In this document: one piece after another, positions 25,571-32,926 of the stretch
Layout: every line of letters starts with the position of its first letter
Position numbering within the stretch: the stretch's first letter is position 1
DNA from: DATILI01 sp035476635
GTDB lineage: Bacteria > Pseudomonadota > Gammaproteobacteria > Burkholderiales > Burkholderiaceae_C
Direction: 5' to 3'
Length of the DNA: 36,427 nt
NCBI GenBank assembly: GCA_035476635.1
Contig: DATILI010000063.1
Coordinates: forward strand, 1 to 36,427
Translations under genes and position numbers: made by a program
Notes under the pieces: generated by a model
Database searches by the model: none
Told to the model about the DNA's origin: nothing
Seen by the model: only the letters and a program-made list of their open reading frames with translations

Positions 25571-25963
25571 GGAGGCAAAAACAAGGAAAAGCAGGGAAAG
25601 GCAAGGGGCAAAGGGGGCGAATCTTACCAGCCGCGCACGGCCTCTTTGCGGGATGCAACCCGGGTTTTACAACTGGCGCTTTCGCAGGGGAGGGCGCGGC
25701 CGGGCTTGTTGTTGTTTCTTCTTATTTCTTTAATATTTAAGGTAGTAGTAGTAGTAAGGCAGCGCCACTTCTGTGGACAAGCCCATCTTTTCCTGCGCGA
25801 TCAAGGAGTTAGCGCATGGTGACCGGTGTGGGTTACTGTGTTTCGGGGAGTGCGCCCAACATGGATAACTTCCGGTCTGGAGCCCGGCCTGTGGATAAGC
25901 ATGGAGTTGTGCCGGAACTATCCCCAGGCTTGTCCCGATCGCTTGCCGTTACAGTGCGGGACC
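25571..25963. other. 393-bp gene-free region holding an origin-like DnaA unwinding module
   Basis: This spacer separates minC (leftward) from a hydrolase gene (rightward). From left to right it holds a purine-rich plus strand (25571-25620), then an AT-rich tract (25706-25740, with TTTCTTTAATATTTAA). Four TAG triplets plus TAA (25743-25757), a GC-rich spacer (25758-25771) and DnaA-box-like sequences follow. The boxes are TGTGGACAA (25772-25780, one mismatch to TGTGGATAA), ATGGATAAC (25861-25869, two mismatches), TGTGGATAA (25890-25898, perfect) and CTATCCCCA (25918-25926, two mismatches, opposite strand). AT tract, TAG trios, GC spacer and DnaA box is the arrangement of the bacterial origin unwinding module. 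No dnaA gene is in the window. Confidence 0.55.
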
Positions 25964-26920
25964 ATGAAACTGCTTTACAAGTCGCTGCTGCTCCTTTGCG
26001 CCGGTTTTTTGTTCTTTGGCGGGGTCGCCGTTGCGCTGACCTGGGCACCTGACAAGCCGGTGGACGCGCTGAAGGCCCGCTGGGCGGCGGCGCCGTCGCA
26101 ATTTATCGCGGTCGATGGCTTGCAGGTGCACTTGCGCGATGAAGGCCCGCGCGAAGATCCGCTGCCCATCGTGCTGTTGCACGGCACCTCGGCCAGCCTG
26201 CATACCTGGGAAGGCTGGGCCAAAAGTTTGCGCGGGCAGCGGCGCGTGATCCGGTTCGACTTGCCTGGGTTTGCGCTGACCGGACCGAATCAGCAGGACG
26301 ACTATTCGATTGCAACCTACGTGCGCTTTGTGACGGCGACCTTGGACCAGATGGGCGTGAAGCGCTTTGTGCTGGCCGGCAATTCGCTGGGTGGGCAGAT
26401 CGCCTGGGCCACCGCCCATGCGCTGCCAGCGCGTGTCGATAGCCTGGTGCTGGTGGATGCCGCCGGCTATCCGTTCGAAGAGGCCAGCGTGAAGCCGGAC
26501 ATTCCGCTGGGATTTCGGATCGCGCGCATGCCCGGCCTGCGGCTCTTGATGGAGTACACCTTGCCGCGTGGCGTGGTCGAGAAGAGCGTGCGCAATGTGT
26601 ATGGCGATCCGTCGAAGGTGACGCCCGAACTGGTGGATTTGTACGCCGACATGGCCTTGCGCGCCGGCAACCGCCGTGCCCTGGCGCGGCGCATGGACCA
26701 GCTCAATTCCGGCAATGCCGGCGACATCCAAAAGCTGAAAGTTCCCACGCTGGTGCTCTGGGGCGGCCGCGACCGCCTGATCCCGCTGGAATTCGGCCAG
26801 CGCTTTGCACGCGAGATCAGCGGCGCCAAGCTCGTGGTGTTCGATGACCTGGGCCATGTCCCGCACGAGGAAGACCCCGCACGCACCGTCGCGCCAGTAC
26901 GGCAATTTCTAGGAATGTGA
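25964..26920 (+). CDS. Alpha/beta-hydrolase with N-terminal signal anchor
   Basis: A 318-residue protein with a hydrophobic N-terminal helix (residues 6-25) that should anchor or export it. The hydrolase core has the oxyanion HGTSAS, nucleophile elbow GNSLGG (Ser141), a lid region, Asp270 in WGGRDRLIPLEF and His298 in LGHVPHEEDP, so the triad is complete. It resembles haloperoxidase/esterase-type hydrolases acting on small esters; the substrate is not evident. The start at 25964 follows a weak GGGA. A longer frame reaching into the origin-like region lacks coding character. It overlaps the convergent AraC-type gene by 12 nt. Confidence 0.85.
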   Translation: MKLLYKSLLLLCAGFLFFGGVAVALTWAPDKPVDALKARWAAAPSQFIAVDGLQVHLRDEGPREDPLPIVLLHGTSASLHTWEGWAKSLRGQRRVIRFDLPGFALTGPNQQDDYSIATYVRFVTATLDQMGVKRFVLAGNSLGGQIAWATAHALPARVDSLVLVDAAGYPFEEASVKPDIPLGFRIARMPGLRLLMEYTLPRGVVEKSVRNVYGDPSKVTPELVDLYADMALRAGNRRALARRMDQLNSGNAGDIQKLKVPTLVLWGGRDRLIPLEFGQRFAREISGAKLVVFDDLGHVPHEEDPARTVAPVRQFLGM

Positions 26921-27979
26921 ACTCCCCATCTCGACTTTCCAGCGCTCCCGGGAGGCGCGCAGGGCGTAGCGATCGCGGTGCTGCGAGGGTGTCATTCCTT
27001 CGCAACGCGCAAAGATCCGGCGAAACGCCGCGGGGTCGGCGTAGCCGCAGGCCTGGGCAATGGTGGGCACGCTGTCGAGCGTGATTTCCAGCAGGATGCG
27101 GGCGCGCTTGCAGCGCAGGCGGTGCAGGTAGTCCAGCGGCGTCATGCCCAGCACCTGGCGGAAATGGCGCAGCAAGGTGCGCGGGCTGGTGGCAGCGGCA
27201 TGGGCCAGGTCCTCCAGGCGGTAGGGCCGCTCCAGATGGGCATGCAGCCAATCGATGGCGCGTGCCAGCACGCTGTCGCGCGTGGAGGGAATGTGCTCGC
27301 GCGCAGCGGCCTGGGCCGTCATGCGCTGGCGCTCGGGGTTGTGACGAAAGGCGTTGTCGAAAGCCTGGTTCAGTTCATCGCCGGCGACCAGCGCGACCAA
27401 ACCCTGACCGAGCGAGGCTACCGCGTCCATGCCGCTGACGGTCAATACCGGGCCATCGGCGAGATAACTGTGCTCGGGCGCCAAACCTACCTCGGGAAAG
27501 TCGCTGCGAAAGCCGCCCAGGTAAAACCACGGCAAGGTGATGCTCAGGCCGTTCAGGCGGCCGCTGTTGGCCAGCAGCCAGCTGCCGCTGCCCAAGGTGG
27601 CCACGTGCTGCCCTTGGTCCAGCGCCGCACCCAGATAGGCCGTGATGCCGGTCCAGCGTGCGGCAGCTTCGCGCACAGCGGGGATGTTGTGCGCGTGCAA
27701 GGGAGGCACGAATGTGGCCTGCACGCTGTTGGCGGGAACCGGACCATCGCCCAGTCCATCGCTCAGAAACTCATCGAACAAACCTGAACCCGGAAGGAGT
27801 GGCTTGGCATTCACGTCCAGTAAGCGCCAGCTTACAAGGGCATCTGCCTGAGCCTGCCGCACGCGCACCATCATGTTTGCCGTGCGAAAGAGGTCGATCA
27901 GCGACAGCACCGTACCGGCCATGGCCCCGGGGTAGATAAACAGGTCGACGTGAAGATGGCGTGGCAAGGATGGCGGCAT
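26909..27979 (-). CDS. GlxA-like AraC-family regulator with DJ-1/PfpI domain
   Basis: This 356-residue protein has an N-terminal DJ-1/PfpI-like (class I glutamine amidotransferase-like) domain (about residues 10-190, starting HVDLFIYPGAMAGTVLSLID) and a C-terminal AraC double helix-turn-helix (about 240-340). The latter shows RLEDLAHAAATSPRTLLRHF and PTIAQACGYADPAAFRRIF, the two HTH units. The nucleophilic Cys of active DJ-1 enzymes is not seen (GSGSWLLANSG at that place), as is common for GlxA-type sensors, so the domain likely binds a ligand. Start: ATG 27979, with TTG 28006 (GAGG upstream) as an alternative. It diverges from the M20 amidohydrolase gene, which it may control. Confidence 0.85.
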   Translation of the reverse strand: MPPSLPRHLHVDLFIYPGAMAGTVLSLIDLFRTANMMVRVRQAQADALVSWRLLDVNAKPLLPGSGLFDEFLSDGLGDGPVPANSVQATFVPPLHAHNIPAVREAAARWTGITAYLGAALDQGQHVATLGSGSWLLANSGRLNGLSITLPWFYLGGFRSDFPEVGLAPEHSYLADGPVLTVSGMDAVASLGQGLVALVAGDELNQAFDNAFRHNPERQRMTAQAAAREHIPSTRDSVLARAIDWLHAHLERPYRLEDLAHAAATSPRTLLRHFRQVLGMTPLDYLHRLRCKRARILLEITLDSVPTIAQACGYADPAAFRRIFARCEGMTPSQHRDRYALRASRERWKVEMGSSHS

Positions 27980-28085
27980 TGGCTTGTTGATTGGCGATAT
28001 TAGCAAGCCATGAATACCTCAGGGCGCCCTAGCATGGCTGCGGTTTCCGGTTTCGAGACTTCATCCATAACTCTGAGGAACACGC

Positions 28086-29435
28086 ATGCAACGATCGCTT
28101 TCCCCCGCCTTGTTGTTCACCCTGCGCCGCAGCGCGCTGGCCGCTGCCTTGCTGTTCGCCGCGGCCGGTGCCGCGCAGGCACAAGGAATAGACGCTGCCG
28201 CGCTGGCGGCGCTGGACCAGCGCATTGCCGCCGTTGGACCGAAACTGGTCGAGTGGCGCCGCGACATCCATGCGAACCCCGAGCTGTCAGGCCAGGAGGC
28301 GCGCACCGCCAAGCTGGTGGCGGACCACCTGCGCAAGCTCGGCCTGGAGGTGCAGACTGGCGTGGGCGGCCACGGCGTGGTGGGCGTGCTCAAGGGCGCG
28401 CTGCCGGGCAAGACGGTGGCCCTGCGCGCCGATATCGACGCCTTGCCGGTGGCCGAGCTGACTGGCCTGCCGTTTGCCTCCAAGGCCAAGGGCATCCAGA
28501 TGGGCAAGGAATCGGCGGTGATGCATGCCTGCGGCCATGATGGCCACACGGCCATCCTGATGGGCACTGCCGAATTGCTGACCGGCATGAAGAGCCAGCT
28601 CGCAGGCACCGTGAAATTCATCTTCCAGCCGGCCGAGGAAGGCTATTCCGAAATGCCCGCCGCGAATACCAGCTGGGGTGCCAAGGCCATGGTCGAGCAG
28701 GGCGTGTTGAACCAGGTGGACGCGGCGTTCGGCCTGCATATTTCTCCGGCGCTGCCGGTGGGCATGGTCGGCTACCGCAGCGGCCCGCTGCTGGCGGGCG
28801 CCGACACGGTGCGCATCAAGGTCACGGGCAAGCAGACGCACGGCGCCTTTCCATGGGCCGGCGTGGACCCGATCGTCGCTTCGGCGCAGGTGGTGACGGG
28901 GCTGCAGACCATCGTCAGCCGCCAGCTGAACATCAGCAACGAACCCGCGGTGCTGACCATCGGCGCGATCAACGGCGGCAACCGCGAGAACATCGTGCCC
29001 GAGTCGGTGGAGATGATCGGCACGCTGCGTACCTTTGATGAAGAGATGCGCAGCGAAGCCAAGCAGCGTATTACCACCACCGCGCAGAACATCGCTGCGG
29101 CCAGCGGTGCCAAGGCCGAGGTGAGCTTCGGGCCGAGCGCGTACCCGGTGACGACCAACCCGGCGGCGCTGACCGAGGCCTCGCTGCCGGCGTTGCGCCT
29201 GGCCACGGGCGGCAAGGTCATGCTGATTCCCAAGATCAGCGGCTCCGAGGACTTTTCCGAGTTCCAGAAGAAGGTGCCCGGCTTCTTCTACATCCTCGGC
29301 GCGCTGCCCGCGGGCAAGACACCCGCAACGGCCGCGCCCAACCATTCGCCGGCATTCGACTTCAATGAAGATGCGCTGCCGGTCGGCGTGCGCACGCTGT
29401 CGACATTGGCTCTGGATTTCCTGGCGCGCAAGTGA
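28086..29435 (+). CDS. Exported M20D-family amidohydrolase (hippurate-hydrolase-like)
   Basis: A 449-residue metallopeptidase-fold amidohydrolase with an N-terminal signal peptide (cleaved after AQA, near residue 33). The M20D hallmarks are WRRDIHANPELSGQE, ALRADIDALPV, HACGHDGHT (Cys/His metal ligands), FQPAEEG (catalytic Glu), a GLHI His, and NHSPAFDFNED near the C-terminus. Such enzymes release amino acids from N-acyl or aminoacyl conjugates (hippurate, N-acetyl amino acids, IAA conjugates). Export to the periplasm is unusual for the family but common in Burkholderiales. GAGGAA precedes the ATG. A strong terminator follows directly. Confidence 0.9.
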   Translation: MQRSLSPALLFTLRRSALAAALLFAAAGAAQAQGIDAAALAALDQRIAAVGPKLVEWRRDIHANPELSGQEARTAKLVADHLRKLGLEVQTGVGGHGVVGVLKGALPGKTVALRADIDALPVAELTGLPFASKAKGIQMGKESAVMHACGHDGHTAILMGTAELLTGMKSQLAGTVKFIFQPAEEGYSEMPAANTSWGAKAMVEQGVLNQVDAAFGLHISPALPVGMVGYRSGPLLAGADTVRIKVTGKQTHGAFPWAGVDPIVASAQVVTGLQTIVSRQLNISNEPAVLTIGAINGGNRENIVPESVEMIGTLRTFDEEMRSEAKQRITTTAQNIAAASGAKAEVSFGPSAYPVTTNPAALTEASLPALRLATGGKVMLIPKISGSEDFSEFQKKVPGFFYILGALPAGKTPATAAPNHSPAFDFNEDALPVGVRTLSTLALDFLARK

Positions 29436-29438
29436 AAC

Positions 29439-29473
29439 AACCCGCCGGCGTTGCGCCGGCGGGTTGCGTTTTG
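29439..29473 (+). terminator. Intrinsic terminator after the M20 amidohydrolase
   Basis: CAACCCGCCGGCG (29439-29451) and CGCCGGCGGGTTG (29455-29467) form a perfect 13-bp stem with a TTG loop, followed by CGTTTT. It also sits at the 3' end of the convergent Spy-like gene. Confidence 0.9.
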
Positions 29474-29487
29474 GGTCGGCTTGGCGC

Positions 29488-29976
29488 TCAGCCGCGGTGG
29501 CCGGGACCGCCATGGTGGCGGTGCATGCCCTGGCCAAAGCGCAGGGTTTCGGCGTCGAACACCTTTTGCTGCTCCGGCGAGAGCGCCGTGTAGAAGGTTT
29601 TGGTCGCGTCGGCGCGCTTGGCCATCTCGGCGTCGCGGCGGACTTTCATGGCCTGCATGCGGTCGATGCGCTCCGGCGTGGTGAGCTTGGCGAACTCGGC
29701 GCGGTCGGGGCGCGCCGGCCGATCGGCTGGCGGCTTGAGTGCACTGGTGAAAGTGCCCCAGGCGCCTTCCTGCGCCGAGGTGATCTGCAGCTTGGCCTTG
29801 AGCTCGGCCTGGCGCTGGGCCATGCGCTCCTGCATCTTGGCCGGGTCATGGCGGTGCATGCGTTCCTGGCGTGCTTGCGGCGCCGGAGCAGTGGCTGGCG
29901 GGGTTTGGGCCAGGGCGGAAAAGCCCAGGGTGGCCAGCAGGCCGGCGGCGATCAGGTGCTTGTGAACGGACTTCAT
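29488..29976 (-). CDS. Spy/CpxP-family periplasmic protein
   Basis: A 162-residue protein with a signal peptide (cleaved after ALA, near residue 23) and a mainly helical, charged mature part. It has the LTxxQ-like motifs LTTPERIDRMQ and LSPEQQKVFD, a Met/His-rich start (RMHRHDPAKMQERM) and a His-rich end (GMHRHHGGPGHRG). Spy and CpxP act as periplasmic chaperones or stress sensors, often induced by envelope stress; the His/Met clusters suggest metal binding. AAAGGAAG precedes the ATG. A GTAAA-N5-GTGAA sequence 107-121 bp upstream (30083-30097) resembles a CpxR site. Confidence 0.8.
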   Translation of the reverse strand: MKSVHKHLIAAGLLATLGFSALAQTPPATAPAPQARQERMHRHDPAKMQERMAQRQAELKAKLQITSAQEGAWGTFTSALKPPADRPARPDRAEFAKLTTPERIDRMQAMKVRRDAEMAKRADATKTFYTALSPEQQKVFDAETLRFGQGMHRHHGGPGHRG

Positions 29977-30082
29977 ACGTGCTTCCTTTCGAGAAGAAGC
30001 CTGAATGCGCGAACTTGGCTTCAGGTTGAAACGGAGTTTGGAAGGCGCCTGTATCGGCGCCATTGCGCCCCCGTGATGCTTT

Positions 30083-30097
30083 GTAAAGATAGGTGAA
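30083..30097 (+). promoter_or_regulatory. CpxR-box-like sequence between the spy-like gene and rdgC
   Basis: GTAAA (30083-30087), five bases, GTGAA (30093-30097). The CpxR consensus is GTAAA-N5-GTAAA, so there is one mismatch. It lies in the divergent promoter region of a Spy/CpxP-like gene, which is the type of gene CpxR controls in enterics. Whether a Cpx system exists in this organism is not shown here. Confidence 0.35.
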
Positions 30098-30159
30098 AAA
30101 AGCGCTGCGGCGCTTGACCGACAATCGGCAGCTTTTCCCAACAAAGCAAGAGAGATTCC

Positions 30160-31065
30160 GTGTTCAAGAATGTGATGGTGTACCGCATTGCGGCCACGTG
30201 GTCGGCATCGGTGGAGCAGATTGAAGAGGGCTTGTCGCAAGCCCGTTTCGTGCCCTGCGGCGCGACGCAGGAAAAATCGCTGGGCTGGGTCGAGCCGCGC
30301 GGGCAGGCGCACGGCGCCCTGGCCGAGGCGGTGGCGGGGCACTACATCCTCAAGCTGATGATCGAGACCAAGGCCGTGCCCGCCTCGGTGCTCAAGCGCA
30401 AGGCCCAGGAGCGCGCCGAGCAGATCGAGGCCAGCACCGGCCGCAAGCCCGGCAAGAAAGAGACGAAAGAGCTGCGCGAGGAAGCCAAGCAGTCGCTGCT
30501 GCCCATGGCGTTCACCAAGCAATCGTCGGTGACGGTCTGGATCGATCCGCAAGCGCGGCTGCTGGTGGTGGATGCGTCCAGCCAGGGCAAGGCCGACGAG
30601 GTGACGACCTGTCTGGTGAAGTCGCTGGACGGCATGGCGCTGGAGTTGCTGCAGACCAGCACCTCGGCCACCGTGGCGATGTCCGGCTGGCTGACCAGCG
30701 GCGAGGCGCCTCAGGGATTCAGCGTGGACCGCGAATGCGAACTGAAATCGACCGATGAGGAAAAATCGGTGGTGAAGTACGCGCGCCATCCGCTGGACAT
30801 CGAGGAGGTGCGCCAGCACATCGCGGTCGGCAAGCAGCCGACCAAGCTGGCATTGACCTGGGACGACCGCGTGTCTTTTTTGCTGACCGAGAACTTCCAG
30901 ATCAAGAAGCTGAACTTTCTGGACGTGGTATTCGAGGGAACGGCCAAGGAAGACGACGGCTTTGATACCGATGCCGCGATTGCCACCGGCGAGATGAGCC
31001 GGCTGATTCCAGAGTTGCTGGAGGCCTTGGGCGGGGAATTGCAGGTGGTGGCGGCGCCCGCCTGA
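30160..31065 (+). CDS. rdgC: Recombination-associated protein RdgC
   Basis: A 301-residue protein matching RdgC in length and pattern: FKNVMVYRIAATW at the start, FVPCGATQEKSLGWVEPRG, LPMAFTKQSSVTVWIDP, LLVVDASSQGKADEVTTCLVKSL, and RLIPELLEALGGE at the end. RdgC forms a ring-shaped dimer around duplex DNA and limits RecA activity during replication and recombination. The start is a GTG (30160), with AAGAGAG just upstream. It is transcribed alone; the small unknown gene downstream converges on it with a 15-nt gap. Confidence 0.95.
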   Translation: MFKNVMVYRIAATWSASVEQIEEGLSQARFVPCGATQEKSLGWVEPRGQAHGALAEAVAGHYILKLMIETKAVPASVLKRKAQERAEQIEASTGRKPGKKETKELREEAKQSLLPMAFTKQSSVTVWIDPQARLLVVDASSQGKADEVTTCLVKSLDGMALELLQTSTSATVAMSGWLTSGEAPQGFSVDRECELKSTDEEKSVVKYARHPLDIEEVRQHIAVGKQPTKLALTWDDRVSFLLTENFQIKKLNFLDVVFEGTAKEDDGFDTDAAIATGEMSRLIPELLEALGGELQVVAAPA

Positions 31066-31080
31066 ACACCTGGGCTTGGG

Positions 31081-31395
31081 TTACCAGGTACCTTGCTGGA
31101 CCAGGCGGCCCATGGTGGTGTATTCGAAAATGCGACGGCCCACGTTGCGCGCGCCTTGCAGGAAATCGGCCTCGTCCTTGCGGATGCCGTCGAGCACCGA
31201 AGCGGGAACATCGACGCCGATGGCCCGCAAATCGGCCTGGACGGCCTCGGGGCTGGTTAAATGATCAGTGGTGCGATGCGGCTCTTCGTTGACGATGACC
31301 CGGGTGAAATGCTCGTGGAAGCGGGGGTCGAAACCCACCATGATGGCGACTTTCCCTAGCGTGGAGGAGTGGGCCGGAAAGTGATGTTGGCTCAT
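31081..31395 (-). CDS. Small hypothetical protein
   Basis: A 104-residue soluble protein with no signal peptide or membrane helix. Notable stretches are VGFDPRFHEHFTRVIVNEEPH, SPEAVQADLRAIGVDVPASVLDGIRKDEADFLQGARNVGRRIFEY, and a final GRLVQQGTW. The middle part looks helical with a possible helix-turn-helix-like region, but I recognise no family. GGA lies about 9 nt before the ATG. Codon usage agrees with neighbours, so it is probably a real gene. It is divergent from the Hsp70-like gene and convergent with rdgC. Confidence 0.6.
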   Translation of the reverse strand: MSQHHFPAHSSTLGKVAIMVGFDPRFHEHFTRVIVNEEPHRTTDHLTSPEAVQADLRAIGVDVPASVLDGIRKDEADFLQGARNVGRRIFEYTTMGRLVQQGTW

Positions 31396-31574
31396 AAGAA
31401 CGATTCCTTGATCCGCAAAGTGCGTGATTCCGGTGCATCTAACGGCTCGGGTCGCCGGATGGATGACGTCTCGCCAAAAAAGTTAGCGTGCTATCGCGCG
31501 GGGCCCGGCATTGGCAGGGCTGCCGGCCGGAGCCACCCAGTTACAACCCGAAAACCAGGTAAGAAAACGAATTC

Positions 31575-32837
31575 ATGACGGCGCACGCAGAAGGAACTCT
31601 AGGCATCGATTTCGGCACCTCCAACTCGGCCGCGGCCTGGGCCCGCCCGGGCGAGGCGGCCCGCCTGCTGCCACTCGAAGGGACCGCCACATCGCTGCCA
31701 ACGGCGATTTTCTACAACGCCGAAGACCGCGCGACCTACTTCGGGCGCGAGGCCATCGCGCAGTATCTGGCCGGTACCGAGGGGCGCCTGATGCGCTCGC
31801 TCAAGAGCCTGCTGGGCAGCCCGCTGCTGCTGGAGAAAACGGCGATCAACGGCCAGGCGGTCAGCTTCCTGGACATCATCGCGACCTTCCTGGCGGAGCT
31901 GCGCAGGCGCTGCACGGTCGAGCTGGGCGCTGCGCCGGGCCACGTGGCGATCGGCCGGCCCGTGCATTTCGTCGACGACGACCCGGCGCGCGACCGCCTG
32001 GCGCAAAGCATGCTCCTGCAGGCCGCGCACAAGGCGGGCTTCGGCCATGTTTCGTTCCAGCTGGAGCCCATCGCCGCCGCGCTGGACTATGAACACCGCG
32101 TCGACCGCGAGAGCGTGGTGCTGGTGGTGGACATCGGCGGCGGTACGTCGGACTTCACCGTGGTGCGGCTCAAGCCGCAGGGCTTGGCGAGCACTGCCCG
32201 GGTCGACCGGGCCAAGGATGTGCTGGCCACCACCGGCGTGCACATAGGCGGCACCGACTTCGACCGCAAGCTCAACCTGGACAACGTGATGCCGCAGCTG
32301 GGCCTGCGCCACATCGGCCCGCAAGGCCGCGAGGTGCCCAGCGCCGTGTTCTTCGATCTGGCGACCTGGCATCTGATCAACTGGCGCTACGTGCCCAAGG
32401 CCGTGCGCGAGGCCAAGGCCCTGCGCCCGGACTACAGCGACTTGCAATTGCACGACCGCCTGATGCGCGTGCTCGAGGAGCGCCACGGCCACCGTGTGGC
32501 CAACGCGGTGGAGCTGGCCAAGATCGACAGCTCCACGTCGGGCGGCCGGGCGCCCATCGATTTGTCGTTCCTCGATGCAGGCCTGCAGGCCGGGATTGCC
32601 GCCCAGGAAATGCGCGAACAGTTGCTGGATTTGCTGGCCAAGGTCGTGGCCTGCGCGCAGGAGTGCGTGCGGCGCGCCGGGCGCGAGGCCGGCGGCGTCG
32701 ATGCGATCTACCTCACCGGCGGCTCGTCGGCGCTGGCCCCGCTCAAGGAAGCATTGCGCCAGGCGTTTCCCGCCACGGCGATGGTGGAGGGCGACCTGTT
32801 CGGCGGCGTCGCCTCGGGCCTGGCCTATACGCTTTAG
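31575..32837 (+). CDS. yegD: YegD-type Hsp70-family protein lacking a substrate-binding domain
   Basis: A 420-residue protein covering only the actin-like nucleotide-binding fold. The phosphate-1 motif is GIDFGTSNSAAA (residues 10-21), then the phosphate-2 motif VVDIGGGTSDFTVV, a GGTDFDRKL turn, and the adenosine motif YLTGGSSALAPLKEAL. Length and motifs match YegD-type proteins, which are Hsp70 relatives without the peptide-binding C-terminal domain and whose role is unknown. Between the phosphate motifs is a family-specific insertion (VSFLDIIATFLAELRRR). The start follows a short spacer after an AAG-rich stretch (GGTAAGAAAACG), not a strong ribosome-binding site. It is 89 nt from the chemoreceptor gene. 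Confidence 0.88.
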   Translation: MTAHAEGTLGIDFGTSNSAAAWARPGEAARLLPLEGTATSLPTAIFYNAEDRATYFGREAIAQYLAGTEGRLMRSLKSLLGSPLLLEKTAINGQAVSFLDIIATFLAELRRRCTVELGAAPGHVAIGRPVHFVDDDPARDRLAQSMLLQAAHKAGFGHVSFQLEPIAAALDYEHRVDRESVVLVVDIGGGTSDFTVVRLKPQGLASTARVDRAKDVLATTGVHIGGTDFDRKLNLDNVMPQLGLRHIGPQGREVPSAVFFDLATWHLINWRYVPKAVREAKALRPDYSDLQLHDRLMRVLEERHGHRVANAVELAKIDSSTSGGRAPIDLSFLDAGLQAGIAAQEMREQLLDLLAKVVACAQECVRRAGREAGGVDAIYLTGGSSALAPLKEALRQAFPATAMVEGDLFGGVASGLAYTL

Positions 32838-32926
32838 CTCGTGGAGTACCCGTAGCGCGCGGCTCTGGCTTGCCGCTAAACTCGTTCGCAGTTCAGGCAG
32901 ACCCGACAATTTTGGAGACACACCCA

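Noticed and set aside
25826..25963. N-terminal extension of the alpha/beta-hydrolase into the origin-like region
   Set aside because: The extra residues lack coding character, cross DnaA-box-like sequences, and precede a proper signal-anchor start at 25964.
31068..31089. Short inverted repeat ACCTGG/CCAGGT between rdgC and the convergent small gene
   Set aside because: The stem is only 6 bp with a long loop and no T-run, too weak for a terminator call.
32853..32879. Possible sigma-28 (FliA) promoter before the chemoreceptor gene, from GCCGCTAA at 32872-32879
   Set aside because: The -10-like part has one mismatch to GCCGATAA, but no TAAA-type -35 lies about 15 bp upstream.
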